Source: an uncultured Oceanobacillus sp. (GTDB lineage: Bacteria; Bacillota; Bacilli; Bacillales; Amphibacillaceae). Taken from it: a stretch of 7,258 bases of DNA. The notes beneath the pieces were generated by a model. It did no database searches. It was not told the DNA's origin and was given only the letters and a program-made list of their open reading frames with translations. Each line of letters starts with the position of its first letter. Position 1 is the first letter of the stretch. The translations under genes were made by a program, and so were the position numbers. Shown one piece after another: positions 1 through 6,074 of this stretch. Location of the stretch: NCBI GenBank assembly GCA_938004015.1, contig CALKWU010000002.1, positions 1-7,258 of the forward strand, given 5' to 3'.

Positions 1-135
1 TTGATTGGAAAAAATTTAAATTTCTGCCAGGGGTCTAAGAAAGAAAATCAGATGTCGGAACGGACAAACGTGCTTTTTTATTTACAAAGGTCGAATCTTT
101 TTTTATCATTTTACATAAAAAATCCGTCAAAACAC

Positions 136-164
136 TTGAAAGTCAAAGAAGGTCAAGTTATAAT
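136..164 (+). promoter_or_regulatory. SigA-type promoter of clpE
   Basis: The -35 box TTGAAA (136-141) is followed by a 17-base spacer and a perfect -10 box TATAAT (159-164). This predicts transcription start near 171 and an untranslated leader of about 75 bases before the clpE ATG. It is the only well-spaced strong promoter in the leader. The spacer is almost entirely occupied by a CtsR site (141-157), so repressor and RNA polymerase should compete directly. Confidence 0.88.
141..157 (+). promoter_or_regulatory. CtsR operator 1, in the promoter spacer
   Basis: AGTCAAAGAAGGTCAAG is a direct repeat of two heptads (AGTCAAA and GGTCAAG) separated by three bases. This matches the known CtsR box (A/G)GTCAAANAN(A/G)GTCAAA, with the last base of the second heptad deviating. 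CtsR represses clp genes in Gram-positive bacteria and is released on heat or protein stress. Position between -35 and -10 implies steric block of transcription initiation. Confidence 0.9.
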
Positions 165-178
165 AAAGGTGAAACTAA

Positions 179-201
179 GGTCAAAGATAGTCAAAGTCAA
201 G
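179..201 (+). promoter_or_regulatory. CtsR operator 2, with an extra heptad
   Basis: GGTCAAAGATAGTCAAA (179-195) is a full CtsR box with both heptads intact. A third heptad-like unit, AGTCAAG (195-201), overlaps its last base. The site lies just downstream of the predicted transcription start (about 171). Tandem CtsR sites are a known arrangement at clpE promoters and fit tight repression. Confidence 0.88.
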
Positions 202-245
202 ATTGTTTAAGTCATAGAAGCATCCAATTAGAGGAGGAATGTGAG

Positions 246-2384
246 ATGAAATGTCAACAATGCGGTAAAAATGATGCGAATGTGAATGCATCCATCCAGA
301 TTAATGGCCAGCGCATGGAAATGCATCTTTGCAGTGAATGTTTTAACGAAATGCAAGGTAAAATGATGGATCAGGCGAATCATTTCTTTTCCGGTTTTGG
401 ACAAGCCAGTCCTTTTATGGGGCAATATTTCCAAGCGGGAGGCGAAAGTGGCCGGCAAACAGGCGCACGTACGAAAGAACGCCCGAGAAAACGCCGAGGT
501 TTGCTTGAACAATTAGGGAAAAACTTGACCGACGCTGCTCGGGCTGGTGAAATCGATCCGATCATCGGTCGGGAAAATGAAATCAAGCGTGTCATCGAAA
601 CATTGAACAGAAGAACGAAAAACAACCCAGTCCTCATTGGGGAACCGGGTGTCGGAAAGACGGCAATTGCAGAAGGTTTGGCACTTAAAATTGTCGAAGG
701 TTCTGTCCCGTCGAAACTTCTTTCCAAAGAAGTATATTTGCTCGATGTCGCTTCTCTCGTGGCGAATACAGGCATCCGCGGACAGTTTGAGGATCGGATG
801 AAAAAATTGATCGCTGAACTGAAAGAAAGAAAAGAAGTCATCCTTTTCATCGATGAAATCCATCTGATCGTCGGGGCAGGTACAGCAGAAGGTTCACAAA
901 TGGATGCCGGGAACATTTTGAAACCGGCGCTTGCCCGTGGTGAGATCCAATTGATCGGTGCGACGACTTTGAAAGAGTACCGTCAAATTGAAAAAGATGC
1001 GGCACTTGAACGCCGTCTGCAGCCCATCATCGTAAAAGAACCGACACTGGAACAAACAGTGGAAATTTTGAATGGATTGAAAGAACGGTATGAAGATTAT
1101 CATGAAGTGAAATATCCAGATGAAGTGATCCGTGCGTTCGTCACGTTATCCGATCGTTATATCCAAGATCGGTTCTTGCCGGATAAAGCAATCGACTTGA
1201 TGGACGAGGTCGGTTCACGTCTGAACTTGAAAAATTCCCAACAGGATGCGGAGTCTCTCAAGAAACGCCTCGACGAAATTGTGAAAGAAAAACAAGAAGC
1301 GGCTGAACGTGAGGATTATGAATTGGCAGCGAACTTGCGCTATCAGGAAATCCAATTGCAAAAACAATTGGAAAAAGCCGATGGCAACAAAAAAATCACC
1401 GATGTGTCCGTTGCAGATGTGGAACAAATTGTCGAGGAAAAAACAGGCATTCCAGTGACGAAAATGCAAAAAGAAGAAAAGCAGCATATGAAAAATCTTG
1501 CGGATAATTTGCGGACGAAAGTCATCGGTCAAGATGAAGCGGTCGACAAAGTGGCGAAAGCGATCCGCCGGAGCCGTGCCGGTCTGAAAGCGAAAGATCG
1601 TCCAATCGGCTCCTTCCTATTCGTCGGTCCGACCGGTGTCGGAAAGACGGAACTCGCCAAAGTGTTGGCAGAAGAACTGTTCGGAAAACGCGATGCCATC
1701 ATCCGTCTCGATATGAGTGAATATATGGAGAAACATTCCGTCTCCAAAATCATCGGTTCTCCGCCGGGATATGTCGGTCATGAAGAAGCGGGACAGTTGA
1801 CGGAACAAATCCGCCGCAATCCGTATTCCATCGTCTTGTTGGATGAGGTGGAAAAAGCCCATCCGGATGTCTTGAACATGTTCTTGCAAATTATGGAGGA
1901 CGGCCACTTGACCGATTCCCATGGAAGAACCGTCAGCTTCAAAGAATCCGTCATCATTATGACAAGCAATGCGGGTACAGGCGTGAAGCGGGTGAATGTC
2001 GGTTTCAATCCAGATGCACATGATTCTGTGACCACTTTGGAAAATTTAAGTGACTACTTCAAACCGGAATTTTTGAACCGGTTTGATGCGATCATCGAAT
2101 TCAACGAGTTGACGAAAGAGAATCTCATCGTCATCGTCGACTTGATGTTGAATGAGCTGCAAGAAACGATTGAAGACAATGACATCGAGATCATCATCAC
2201 CGATCAAGCCAAAGAAAAATTGGTCGACCTCGGCTATGATCCGCGGTTTGGCGCCCGACCATTACGCCGGGTCATCCAAGATAAAATTGAAGACCAGTTG
2301 ACCGATTTGATTTTGGAAAACGGCATCGTCGAGAAAGCTCATGTCGATGTTGAAGACGGTGAAATTGTCATCAAAAGTGTATAA
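246..2384 (+). CDS. clpE: ATP-dependent Clp protease ATP-binding subunit ClpE
   Basis: This is a 712-residue Hsp100/Clp ATPase that unfolds damaged cytosolic proteins and passes them to the ClpP peptidase. The N-terminus carries the ClpE zinc finger, with paired CxxC motifs at Cys3/Cys6 and Cys29/Cys32, in place of the double Clp-N repeat of ClpC. A charged linker follows, then AAA+ domain 1 with Walker A GEPGVGKT (132-139) and Walker B ending in DE (203-204). A UVR-like coiled middle domain spans about 338-378. AAA+ domain 2 has Walker A GPTGVGKT (461-468), Walker B LLDE (531-534), an arginine finger in LNRFD (610-614) and sensor 2 GARPLRR (669-675). VGF at 585-587 fits the ClpP-docking tripeptide loop. 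The length is close to that of known ClpE. The start is ATG 246, eight bases after GAGGAGG (231-237). The gene is monocistronic, controlled by two CtsR boxes and closed by a terminator. Confidence 0.98.
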   Translation: MKCQQCGKNDANVNASIQINGQRMEMHLCSECFNEMQGKMMDQANHFFSGFGQASPFMGQYFQAGGESGRQTGARTKERPRKRRGLLEQLGKNLTDAARAGEIDPIIGRENEIKRVIETLNRRTKNNPVLIGEPGVGKTAIAEGLALKIVEGSVPSKLLSKEVYLLDVASLVANTGIRGQFEDRMKKLIAELKERKEVILFIDEIHLIVGAGTAEGSQMDAGNILKPALARGEIQLIGATTLKEYRQIEKDAALERRLQPIIVKEPTLEQTVEILNGLKERYEDYHEVKYPDEVIRAFVTLSDRYIQDRFLPDKAIDLMDEVGSRLNLKNSQQDAESLKKRLDEIVKEKQEAAEREDYELAANLRYQEIQLQKQLEKADGNKKITDVSVADVEQIVEEKTGIPVTKMQKEEKQHMKNLADNLRTKVIGQDEAVDKVAKAIRRSRAGLKAKDRPIGSFLFVGPTGVGKTELAKVLAEELFGKRDAIIRLDMSEYMEKHSVSKIIGSPPGYVGHEEAGQLTEQIRRNPYSIVLLDEVEKAHPDVLNMFLQIMEDGHLTDSHGRTVSFKESVIIMTSNAGTGVKRVNVGFNPDAHDSVTTLENLSDYFKPEFLNRFDAIIEFNELTKENLIVIVDLMLNELQETIEDNDIEIIITDQAKEKLVDLGYDPRFGARPLRRVIQDKIEDQLTDLILENGIVEKAHVDVEDGEIVIKSV

Positions 2385-2387
2385 ACC

Positions 2388-2421
2388 AAATCCCGTTGCG
2401 AGCAAGCAACGGGATTTTTTT
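2388..2421 (+). terminator. Intrinsic terminator of clpE
   Basis: The left arm at 2388-2399 (AAATCCCGTTGC) pairs perfectly with the right arm at 2406-2417, around a six-base loop GAGCAA. A run of seven T residues (2415-2421) follows the GC-rich core. It begins four bases after the clpE stop codon and is a textbook Rho-independent terminator. Confidence 0.94.
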
Positions 2422-2538
2422 GGGTCAAAACGGGTCAGTCCCTGATTGGCCCAAAATGAAAAAAATCCGCAAGTTGACAGGACAATTTTGGCTCAGATTC
2501 ACAAAGTGGGACAGAACGGGACTGTCCCGTTTGTCCCA
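2421..2538. repeat. Foldback element with inverted terminal repeats (REP-doublet or MITE-like)
   Basis: This non-coding stretch begins with TGGGTCAAAACGGGTCAG followed by TCCC (2421-2442). It ends with a close inverted copy at 2518-2538, differing by two substitutions and one indel. Each end is also a palindrome in itself. The right one (2507-2538) has TGGGACA pairing with TGTCCCA and AACGGGAC with GTCCCGTT, with one bulged G. The left one (2421-2453) is more degraded. An inner inverted pair, CCAAAAT (2451-2457) and ATTTTGG (2485-2491), lies between them. The architecture, inverted palindromes placed straight after a terminator, resembles REP doublets mobilised by RAYT (TnpA-REP) transposases, or a short MITE. 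No transposase gene is present and no clear target-site duplication is visible, so the class is inferred. Confidence 0.6.
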
Positions 2539-2572
2539 TAAACATTGTTTTTGCCCATTTTTAAAATAATGG

Positions 2573-2601
2573 TAGACAGATATATCAAAAGTTGATATAT
2601 T
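2573..2601 (+). promoter_or_regulatory. Promoter of the padR operon
   Basis: The -35-like TAGACA (2573-2578) and -10-like TATATT (2596-2601) each match the SigA consensus at five of six positions and are separated by exactly 17 bases. Start of transcription is predicted near 2608. A perfect palindrome covers the spacer and the -10 box, which supports this as the regulated promoter. Confidence 0.6.
2580..2600. promoter_or_regulatory. Palindromic operator 1, probable PadR site
   Basis: ATATATCAA (2580-2588) and TTGATATAT (2592-2600) form a perfect nine-base inverted repeat around a three-base centre. It overlaps the -10 region and spacer of the predicted padR promoter. PadR-family proteins bind palindromes as dimers and commonly repress their own operon. 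That this PadR is the ligand is inferred from position. Confidence 0.6.
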
Positions 2602-2611
2602 ATTTTTAGAT

Positions 2612-2632
2612 ATATATCAGTTTACGATATAT
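2612..2632. promoter_or_regulatory. Palindromic operator 2, probable second PadR site
   Basis: ATATATC (2612-2618) and GATATAT (2626-2632) are perfect seven-base arms with a seven-base spacer. The site lies just after the predicted transcription start and repeats the ATATATC half-site of operator 1 twelve bases away. The shared half-site argues for one protein binding both. Confidence 0.5.
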
Positions 2633-2659
2633 CGACTAAAGATATAAAGGGGTGAGGCT

Positions 2660-2971
2660 TTGAATAAAGTGGAGCAAATCACCGATACGATGTTTTACAT
2701 CATGGCAGCATTGACGAAACCGCGACACGGTTATGCGATTATGAATTTGATTGAAGAAACGACGAAAGGGAAAATCACCATCGGACCGGCATCGATGTAT
2801 ACGATCATTAAAAAATTGTTGAAACAAGATTGGATCTATTTATATGACGATTCTGATTCCAGGAGAAAAACGTATTTGCTCACGGAAAAAGGCAAGCAAG
2901 TTTTGGTGGAAGAAATCAAGTTGCGGAAATTGATTGTCCAATTGGCGGAAAATGGACTCAAGGAGGGCTAA
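2660..2971 (+). CDS. PadR-family winged-helix transcriptional regulator
   Basis: This 103-residue protein has the compact PadR fold. It includes the HGYAI motif (23-27), a recognition-helix segment around 42-56 (IGPASMYTIIKKLLK), a basic wing DSRRKTYLLTEKGK (66-79) and a short C-terminal dimerisation helix. Its length is normal for the short PadR-like subfamily. The start is TTG at 2660, supported by the ribosome site AAAGGGGTGA (2646-2655); the first internal ATG (residue 11) would delete part of helix 1. It lies directly upstream of the DUF2812 gene, with stop and next start two bases apart, so the two are almost certainly cotranscribed. The usual role is a dimeric repressor of its own operon and the linked membrane gene, relieved by a small ligand. 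The ligand is unknown. Confidence 0.93.
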   Translation: MNKVEQITDTMFYIMAALTKPRHGYAIMNLIEETTKGKITIGPASMYTIIKKLLKQDWIYLYDDSDSRRKTYLLTEKGKQVLVEEIKLRKLIVQLAENGLKEG

Positions 2972-2973
2972 CA

Positions 2974-3696
2974 TTGACAAAAACAAAATACGTCATGTCC
3001 AATGGACTCGCATTTGACGAAGATGCGGATCTGAAAAAGTTACGCAAACTTTCTTTAAAAGGTTGGCATGTGAAAGGCTTTCAATTTATGGGTTACATTC
3101 TTGAAAAAGGTGAGGCGAAGGATTATATCTATAGTCTGGACTATCGACCTTTAACAGCTATGGAAGAAGAGGAGTATTTTGCCTTCTTCGCTTCTGCGGG
3201 ATGGACCCATATCGCATCAGAAAGGGACGTTCATTTGTTTCAAGCACAACCTGGTACGATGCCGATCTATAGTGACTCGCATACAGCAGAAGAAAAATAT
3301 GATCATCTCGCTTTGCCTTTGAAAATGTTGATTATCCCCTTATGTATTATAACATTGTTCGCTTGGGGTGGTGCCTGGTTGTTTGATGGAACACTACAGT
3401 CCATTCTGTTTGGAGCAGCGTTGATTCTCAGCATTCTCTTCTTGCTCATTGTATGGACGACGCTCGGAGCCTATACGAATAAGTGGAAATTACATGGCAA
3501 AACTAAATTGGCTCATCTCGTCAATTGGTTGCCAGTCCTGTTTTCGCTCATTGTCGTTGCGGCCATTCTATTTATAGACATGCCAGATAAGGCGCTTCTA
3601 ACTATACTTGTTATCATTGTTGTAAGTGTCATATTTCCGGCAATTATCTCGTTAATTATGAATGTCAAAGTGAAAATCACTGCTAAAAGAAACTAA
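2974..3696 (+). CDS. DUF2812 domain-containing membrane protein
   Basis: This is a 240-residue protein with a soluble N-terminal DUF2812 region (about 1-105). It has the family's features: an aromatic-rich KGWHVKGF segment (29-36), GWTHI (76-80), and a PIYSD motif (97-101) just before the membrane part. Four hydrophobic helices follow at about 115-136, 143-163, 182-201 and 207-229, ending in a lysine-rich tail. The start is TTG at 2974, placed seven bases after AAGGAGG (2960-2966), which lies inside the end of padR; the first internal ATG (residue 8) has no comparable site. DUF2812 proteins are repeatedly encoded next to PadR regulators in Firmicutes, but their biochemical role is not established. 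The layout suggests a membrane protein whose expression is gated by PadR. Transport or sensing is possible but not shown. Confidence 0.88.
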   Translation: MTKTKYVMSNGLAFDEDADLKKLRKLSLKGWHVKGFQFMGYILEKGEAKDYIYSLDYRPLTAMEEEEYFAFFASAGWTHIASERDVHLFQAQPGTMPIYSDSHTAEEKYDHLALPLKMLIIPLCIITLFAWGGAWLFDGTLQSILFGAALILSILFLLIVWTTLGAYTNKWKLHGKTKLAHLVNWLPVLFSLIVVAAILFIDMPDKALLTILVIIVVSVIFPAIISLIMNVKVKITAKRN

Positions 3697-3750
3697 ACTA
3701 CGATAACAACCAAAGTAAAAAAGTCATTTAAAGACAAGGAAAGGGATTGT

Positions 3751-3924
3751 ATGTTGCAACTGAAGTCATATGCCGCGATGACTGCAGGAATATTTTCAGG
3801 TGTCATTCTTGTCAGCTTCTTGCGACATGGGGAAATACATTGGGAAGTGACCGCTACAATCATGGGGTTAGTCCTATTAGGTCTCGTTTCATTGCTGCTC
3901 ATTCATCAAGGGGCAAAAGAGTGA
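3751..3924 (+). CDS. Small hypothetical two-helix membrane protein (57 aa)
   Basis: This short ORF begins ATG TTG CAA CTG AAG and ends at TGA 3922-3924. It has a purine-rich ribosome site AAGGAAAGGG (3736-3745), five bases before the ATG. The product has two clear hydrophobic stretches, about residues 7-24 (YAAMTAGIFSGVILVSFL) and 33-51 (VTATIMGLVLLGLVSLLLI). They are joined by a short polar loop (RHGEIHWE), and the tail is HQGAKE. It starts 54 bases after the DUF2812 stop with no terminator between them, and a terminator follows at 4012-4037. It is therefore probably the last gene of the padR operon. I do not recognise a family. It may be an accessory subunit or an unrelated small membrane protein. 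The overlapping +1-frame ORF at 3747 lacks this membrane pattern. Confidence 0.72.
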   Translation: MLQLKSYAAMTAGIFSGVILVSFLRHGEIHWEVTATIMGLVLLGLVSLLLIHQGAKE

Positions 3925-4011
3925 ATGACCGCTGAATGGCATGAAGCAGTACAGCGTTATTCAGAAAAAATAAGAAATAAATCATTCTGCGAAATGACTC
4001 GTAGATACTTG

Positions 4012-4037
4012 AAGTCAGCTGATGAAGCTGACTTTTT
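4012..4037 (+). terminator. Intrinsic terminator after the padR operon
   Basis: AAGTCAGCT (4012-4020) pairs perfectly with AGCTGACTT (4026-4034) around a five-base loop GATGA. A T-rich run TTTTTATTT (4033-4041) follows. It ends the padR, DUF2812 and small membrane protein unit and insulates the GntR operon promoter at 4074. Confidence 0.87.
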
Positions 4038-4073
4038 ATTTGGAAAAAACGTGAGAATTGAATAGATAGCCTA

Positions 4074-4102
4074 TTGACATTATTACTTATTAGCTATATG
4101 GT
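4074..4102 (+). promoter_or_regulatory. Promoter of the GntR/ABC operon
   Basis: A consensus -35 box TTGACA (4074-4079) is followed, after 17 bases, by TATGGT (4097-4102), which matches four of six -10 positions. A closer match, TATATG (4095-4100), would give a 15-base spacer. Start is predicted near 4108, inside the adjacent palindrome, as expected for a repressor-controlled promoter. Confidence 0.65.
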
Positions 4103-4123
4103 TAATTACACAAGTAACTAACC
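4100..4123. promoter_or_regulatory. Palindromic operator, probable site of the GntR/YtrA regulator
   Basis: GGTTAATTAC (4100-4109) and GTAACTAACC (4114-4123) form an inverted repeat matching at nine of ten positions, with the four-base centre ACAA. It overlaps the -10 box and the predicted start site and ends eight bases before the gntR ribosome site. GntR dimers bind palindromes of this size, and YtrA-type regulators commonly repress their own operons. Binding by this protein is inferred. Confidence 0.6.
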
Positions 4124-4144
4124 AAAGAACAAAGGAGGCTAAAG

Positions 4145-4510
4145 ATGAAAAATAAATTGGATGACACAAAGCCGATTTTCCTCCAAATAAAAGAAATGAT
4201 TGAGGATTCAATCATCAGTAATAGATTAAAAGAAGGAGACCGCGTACCATCGACGAACGAGTTCGCGGCCCATTACAACATAAATCCGGCAACAGCCGCA
4301 AAGGGGATCAATGAACTTGTCGCCGAGGGGATTTTATACAAACGAAGGGGTGTCGGGATGTTTGTCGAGGAAAATGCAAGGGAAATCCTGTTGGAAAAAC
4401 ATCGGGAAAACTTTTATGACGATTACATCAAACCACTTAAGACCGCTGCGGAAAAATTGGACATCAGCGAGGAAGAGTTGTTTCAAATGCTGCAAAGGGA
4501 GGAAAGTTAA
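4145..4510 (+). CDS. GntR-family transcriptional regulator, YtrA subfamily
   Basis: This is a 121-residue regulator. The N-terminal GntR winged helix covers about 10-77: PIFLQIKEMIEDSI, then GDRVPSTNEFAAHYNINPATAAKGINEL, and the wing YKRRGVGMFV (65-74). Only about 45 helical residues follow, too few for the ligand-binding domains of the FadR, HutC or MocR groups. This short tail is diagnostic of the YtrA subfamily, which regulates ABC transporter operons. The start is ATG 4145, six bases after AAAGGAGG (4131-4138). The stop codon abuts the ATG of the ABC ATPase gene directly, so expression is linked. It probably represses its own operon through the palindrome at 4100-4123. The inducer is unknown, but in related systems it is cell-wall or antimicrobial stress. 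Confidence 0.93.
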   Translation: MKNKLDDTKPIFLQIKEMIEDSIISNRLKEGDRVPSTNEFAAHYNINPATAAKGINELVAEGILYKRRGVGMFVEENAREILLEKHRENFYDDYIKPLKTAAEKLDISEEELFQMLQREES

Positions 4511-5368
4511 ATGAAAATTGAAGTGAAGCAAATTACGAAACGGTACGGGAAAAAAGAGGCATTATCCAATCTATCATTCACCTTAAGTGAACCGAAAATT
4601 TATGGATTATTGGGACGCAATGGGGCAGGGAAGACGACTTTTATGGACATTCTTGCAGGGCAAATATTAGCGACGAGTGGCGAGGTCTTGATAGACGGGG
4701 TTCGTCCATTCGATAATCAACAATTAATGGAATCGATTTGTCTCGTTAAAGAAGGGAACAACTTCAAAAAAGATTTGAAAATCAAACATGTGTTGAAAAT
4801 CTATTCCTATTTTTATCCGAGATGGGATCAAGCATTGGCAGAAGAATTGCTCGAAGAATATGCTCTGTCAAAACATGCGGCCGTCAAGACGCTGTCCAAA
4901 GGGATGGAATCTGCACTTGGCATCACCGTCGGACTGGCGAGTAAAGCGCCCATCACGATTTTCGATGAACCTTATATCGGACTGGATGCACCATCACGGA
5001 AACGATTTTACGATATCTTGCTGGAAGAATATCAAAAAGAAAAACGGATGATCATTTTTTCTACGCATTTAATCGATGAAATGAGCTTGTTGTTTGAAGA
5101 AGTGTTGATTTTACAGGAAGGAAAACTCGTTCTCCATGAAAAAACAGAAGATTTGCGGGAACAGGTCATCGCTGTTTCCGGTCCGGCGCAAGAGGTCGAA
5201 CAATTCATTGAAAATAAGGAAACGATTGAAACGAAACAGCTTGCCGGCATGATGACAGCTTATATTTACGGTTCACCAGATGAAGCACGGGATGCCGGGC
5301 TTGATGTGGAAGGTGTGCCGATTCAGGATTTAATGATTCTCTTAACCGAAAGAAAGCGGGGTGCTTAA
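4511..5368 (+). CDS. ABC transporter ATP-binding protein (YtrB-like)
   Basis: This 285-residue cytoplasmic ATPase would power the membrane protein encoded next. Visible motifs are Walker A GRNGAGKT (35-42), Walker B ITIFDE (148-153) with catalytic Glu153, D-loop GLDA (157-160) and switch His186 in STH. The signature motif is LSKGM (128-132) rather than LSGGQ, and no glutamine lies at the expected Q-loop place; residues 77-85 read CLVKEGNNF. Both changes look like traits of the GntR-linked YtrB-like group rather than damage, because the other catalytic residues are intact. The C-terminal 75 residues form an extra domain after the nucleotide-binding fold. The ATG at 4511 follows the gntR stop with no gap, and AAGGGAGG (4495-4502) lies eight bases upstream. 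The substrate is unknown; export or membrane-stress defence is most likely. Confidence 0.94.
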   Translation: MKIEVKQITKRYGKKEALSNLSFTLSEPKIYGLLGRNGAGKTTFMDILAGQILATSGEVLIDGVRPFDNQQLMESICLVKEGNNFKKDLKIKHVLKIYSYFYPRWDQALAEELLEEYALSKHAAVKTLSKGMESALGITVGLASKAPITIFDEPYIGLDAPSRKRFYDILLEEYQKEKRMIIFSTHLIDEMSLLFEEVLILQEGKLVLHEKTEDLREQVIAVSGPAQEVEQFIENKETIETKQLAGMMTAYIYGSPDEARDAGLDVEGVPIQDLMILLTERKRGA

Positions 5369-5369
5369 G

Positions 5370-6074
5370 ATGATGAAACAGTTGCAAGGATTACTTTATT
5401 TTTACGCCGCTGATTTGCGCTTTTCCTTTACTGTTTTTTGGTCGGTGCTTCTATCTTTTCTTGGAGTATCGTTGATAATCGCTTATTTACTCTTAAATGT
5501 GGATGGGGCCAAGTTCATGTTCGGATTTCCTTTCGGGACGTACGGATATGCTGGGATTATCGGTTTTCTCATGGTGAAGGAATATATCCCATACAGTTTG
5601 AAATTCGGAGCGGTACGTAAAAATATTTATTTAGCCATCGGATTATTTTTTCTTGCATTCTCGTTTTTTATGGCAATTCTGTCAAGCACATTCCAGTCGC
5701 TCGCAGTTGCATTCATCGATGCGATCGATTTGCACATCATGCACATCATCCACCCGGCATTAATCATTGGAAATGACACATGGCTTACGCGCATCGTCAT
5801 GGATACAGCAATCATGTTCACGATTGCCGCCGTATTGTTTTTCATCGGTCTATTGTTTTATCGGGGTGGACTGATCACCGGATCGAGTGTCGTCGGTTTA
5901 TTGCTCCTCTTTCTACTTTTCGGTGTGGCACAAGGCTTTCTCTTCGAATATTTACAGGAGCTCTATCACTCCATTCGCATGATGTATTTTTTCCAAGTGT
6001 TTGCATTCGGCATTGTGCTCTTTGCGTTCTGTTATATCTTCGTAAAAGGAATTACGACGGTCAAGAAAAGATAA
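5370..6074 (+). CDS. ABC transporter membrane protein, six-helix hypothetical
   Basis: This protein of about 234 residues is almost wholly hydrophobic. It has six predicted membrane helices near residues 18-42, 54-70, 86-107, 144-165, 172-192 and 204-226, and a basic C-terminal tail VKKR. The extracellular or intracellular segment between helices 3 and 4 is rich in Ile, His and Asp. No sequence motif names its family, but its place after a GntR regulator and an ABC ATPase makes it the transmembrane partner. I chose ATG 5370, which follows GGGGTG (5358-5363) by six bases; the gap after the ATPase stop is one base. The in-frame GTG at 5361 would overlap the ATPase gene by eight bases and lacks a good ribosome site. 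ATG 5373 is also possible. The gene ends in the stem of a shared terminator. Confidence 0.85.
   Translation: MMKQLQGLLYFYAADLRFSFTVFWSVLLSFLGVSLIIAYLLLNVDGAKFMFGFPFGTYGYAGIIGFLMVKEYIPYSLKFGAVRKNIYLAIGLFFLAFSFFMAILSSTFQSLAVAFIDAIDLHIMHIIHPALIIGNDTWLTRIVMDTAIMFTIAAVLFFIGLLFYRGGLITGSSVVGLLLLFLLFGVAQGFLFEYLQELYHSIRMMYFFQVFAFGIVLFAFCYIFVKGITTVKKR

Noticed and set aside
1..210. Plus-strand ORF of 69 codons covering the clpE leader
   Set aside because: It starts at the window edge without a ribosome site, has a biased Lys/Asn/Ser composition, and runs through the clpE promoter and both CtsR boxes. It is the non-coding leader read by chance.
380..916. Long minus-strand ORFs inside clpE (also at 1617-2021 and 1778-2035)
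   Set aside because: They are antisense shadows of the strongly conserved clpE reading frame and have no ribosome sites or recognisable domains.
2474..2479. TTGACA inside the foldback element as a promoter -35 box
   Set aside because: No acceptable -10 box lies 16-18 bases downstream, and the padR promoter at 2573-2601 fits better.
3747..3935. Overlapping TTG-start ORF of 62 codons in a different frame at the small membrane protein gene
   Set aside because: The 3751-3924 frame has the correct ribosome spacing and two clear membrane helices. This frame has a Cys/His/Arg-rich random composition.
3925..4065. 46-codon ORF (ATG 3925 to TAG 4065) directly after the small membrane protein gene
   Set aside because: It contains the perfect terminator hairpin at 4012-4037, has no ribosome site of its own, and its product shows no membrane or domain pattern. 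Translation by coupling cannot be fully excluded, but a chance ORF is far more likely.
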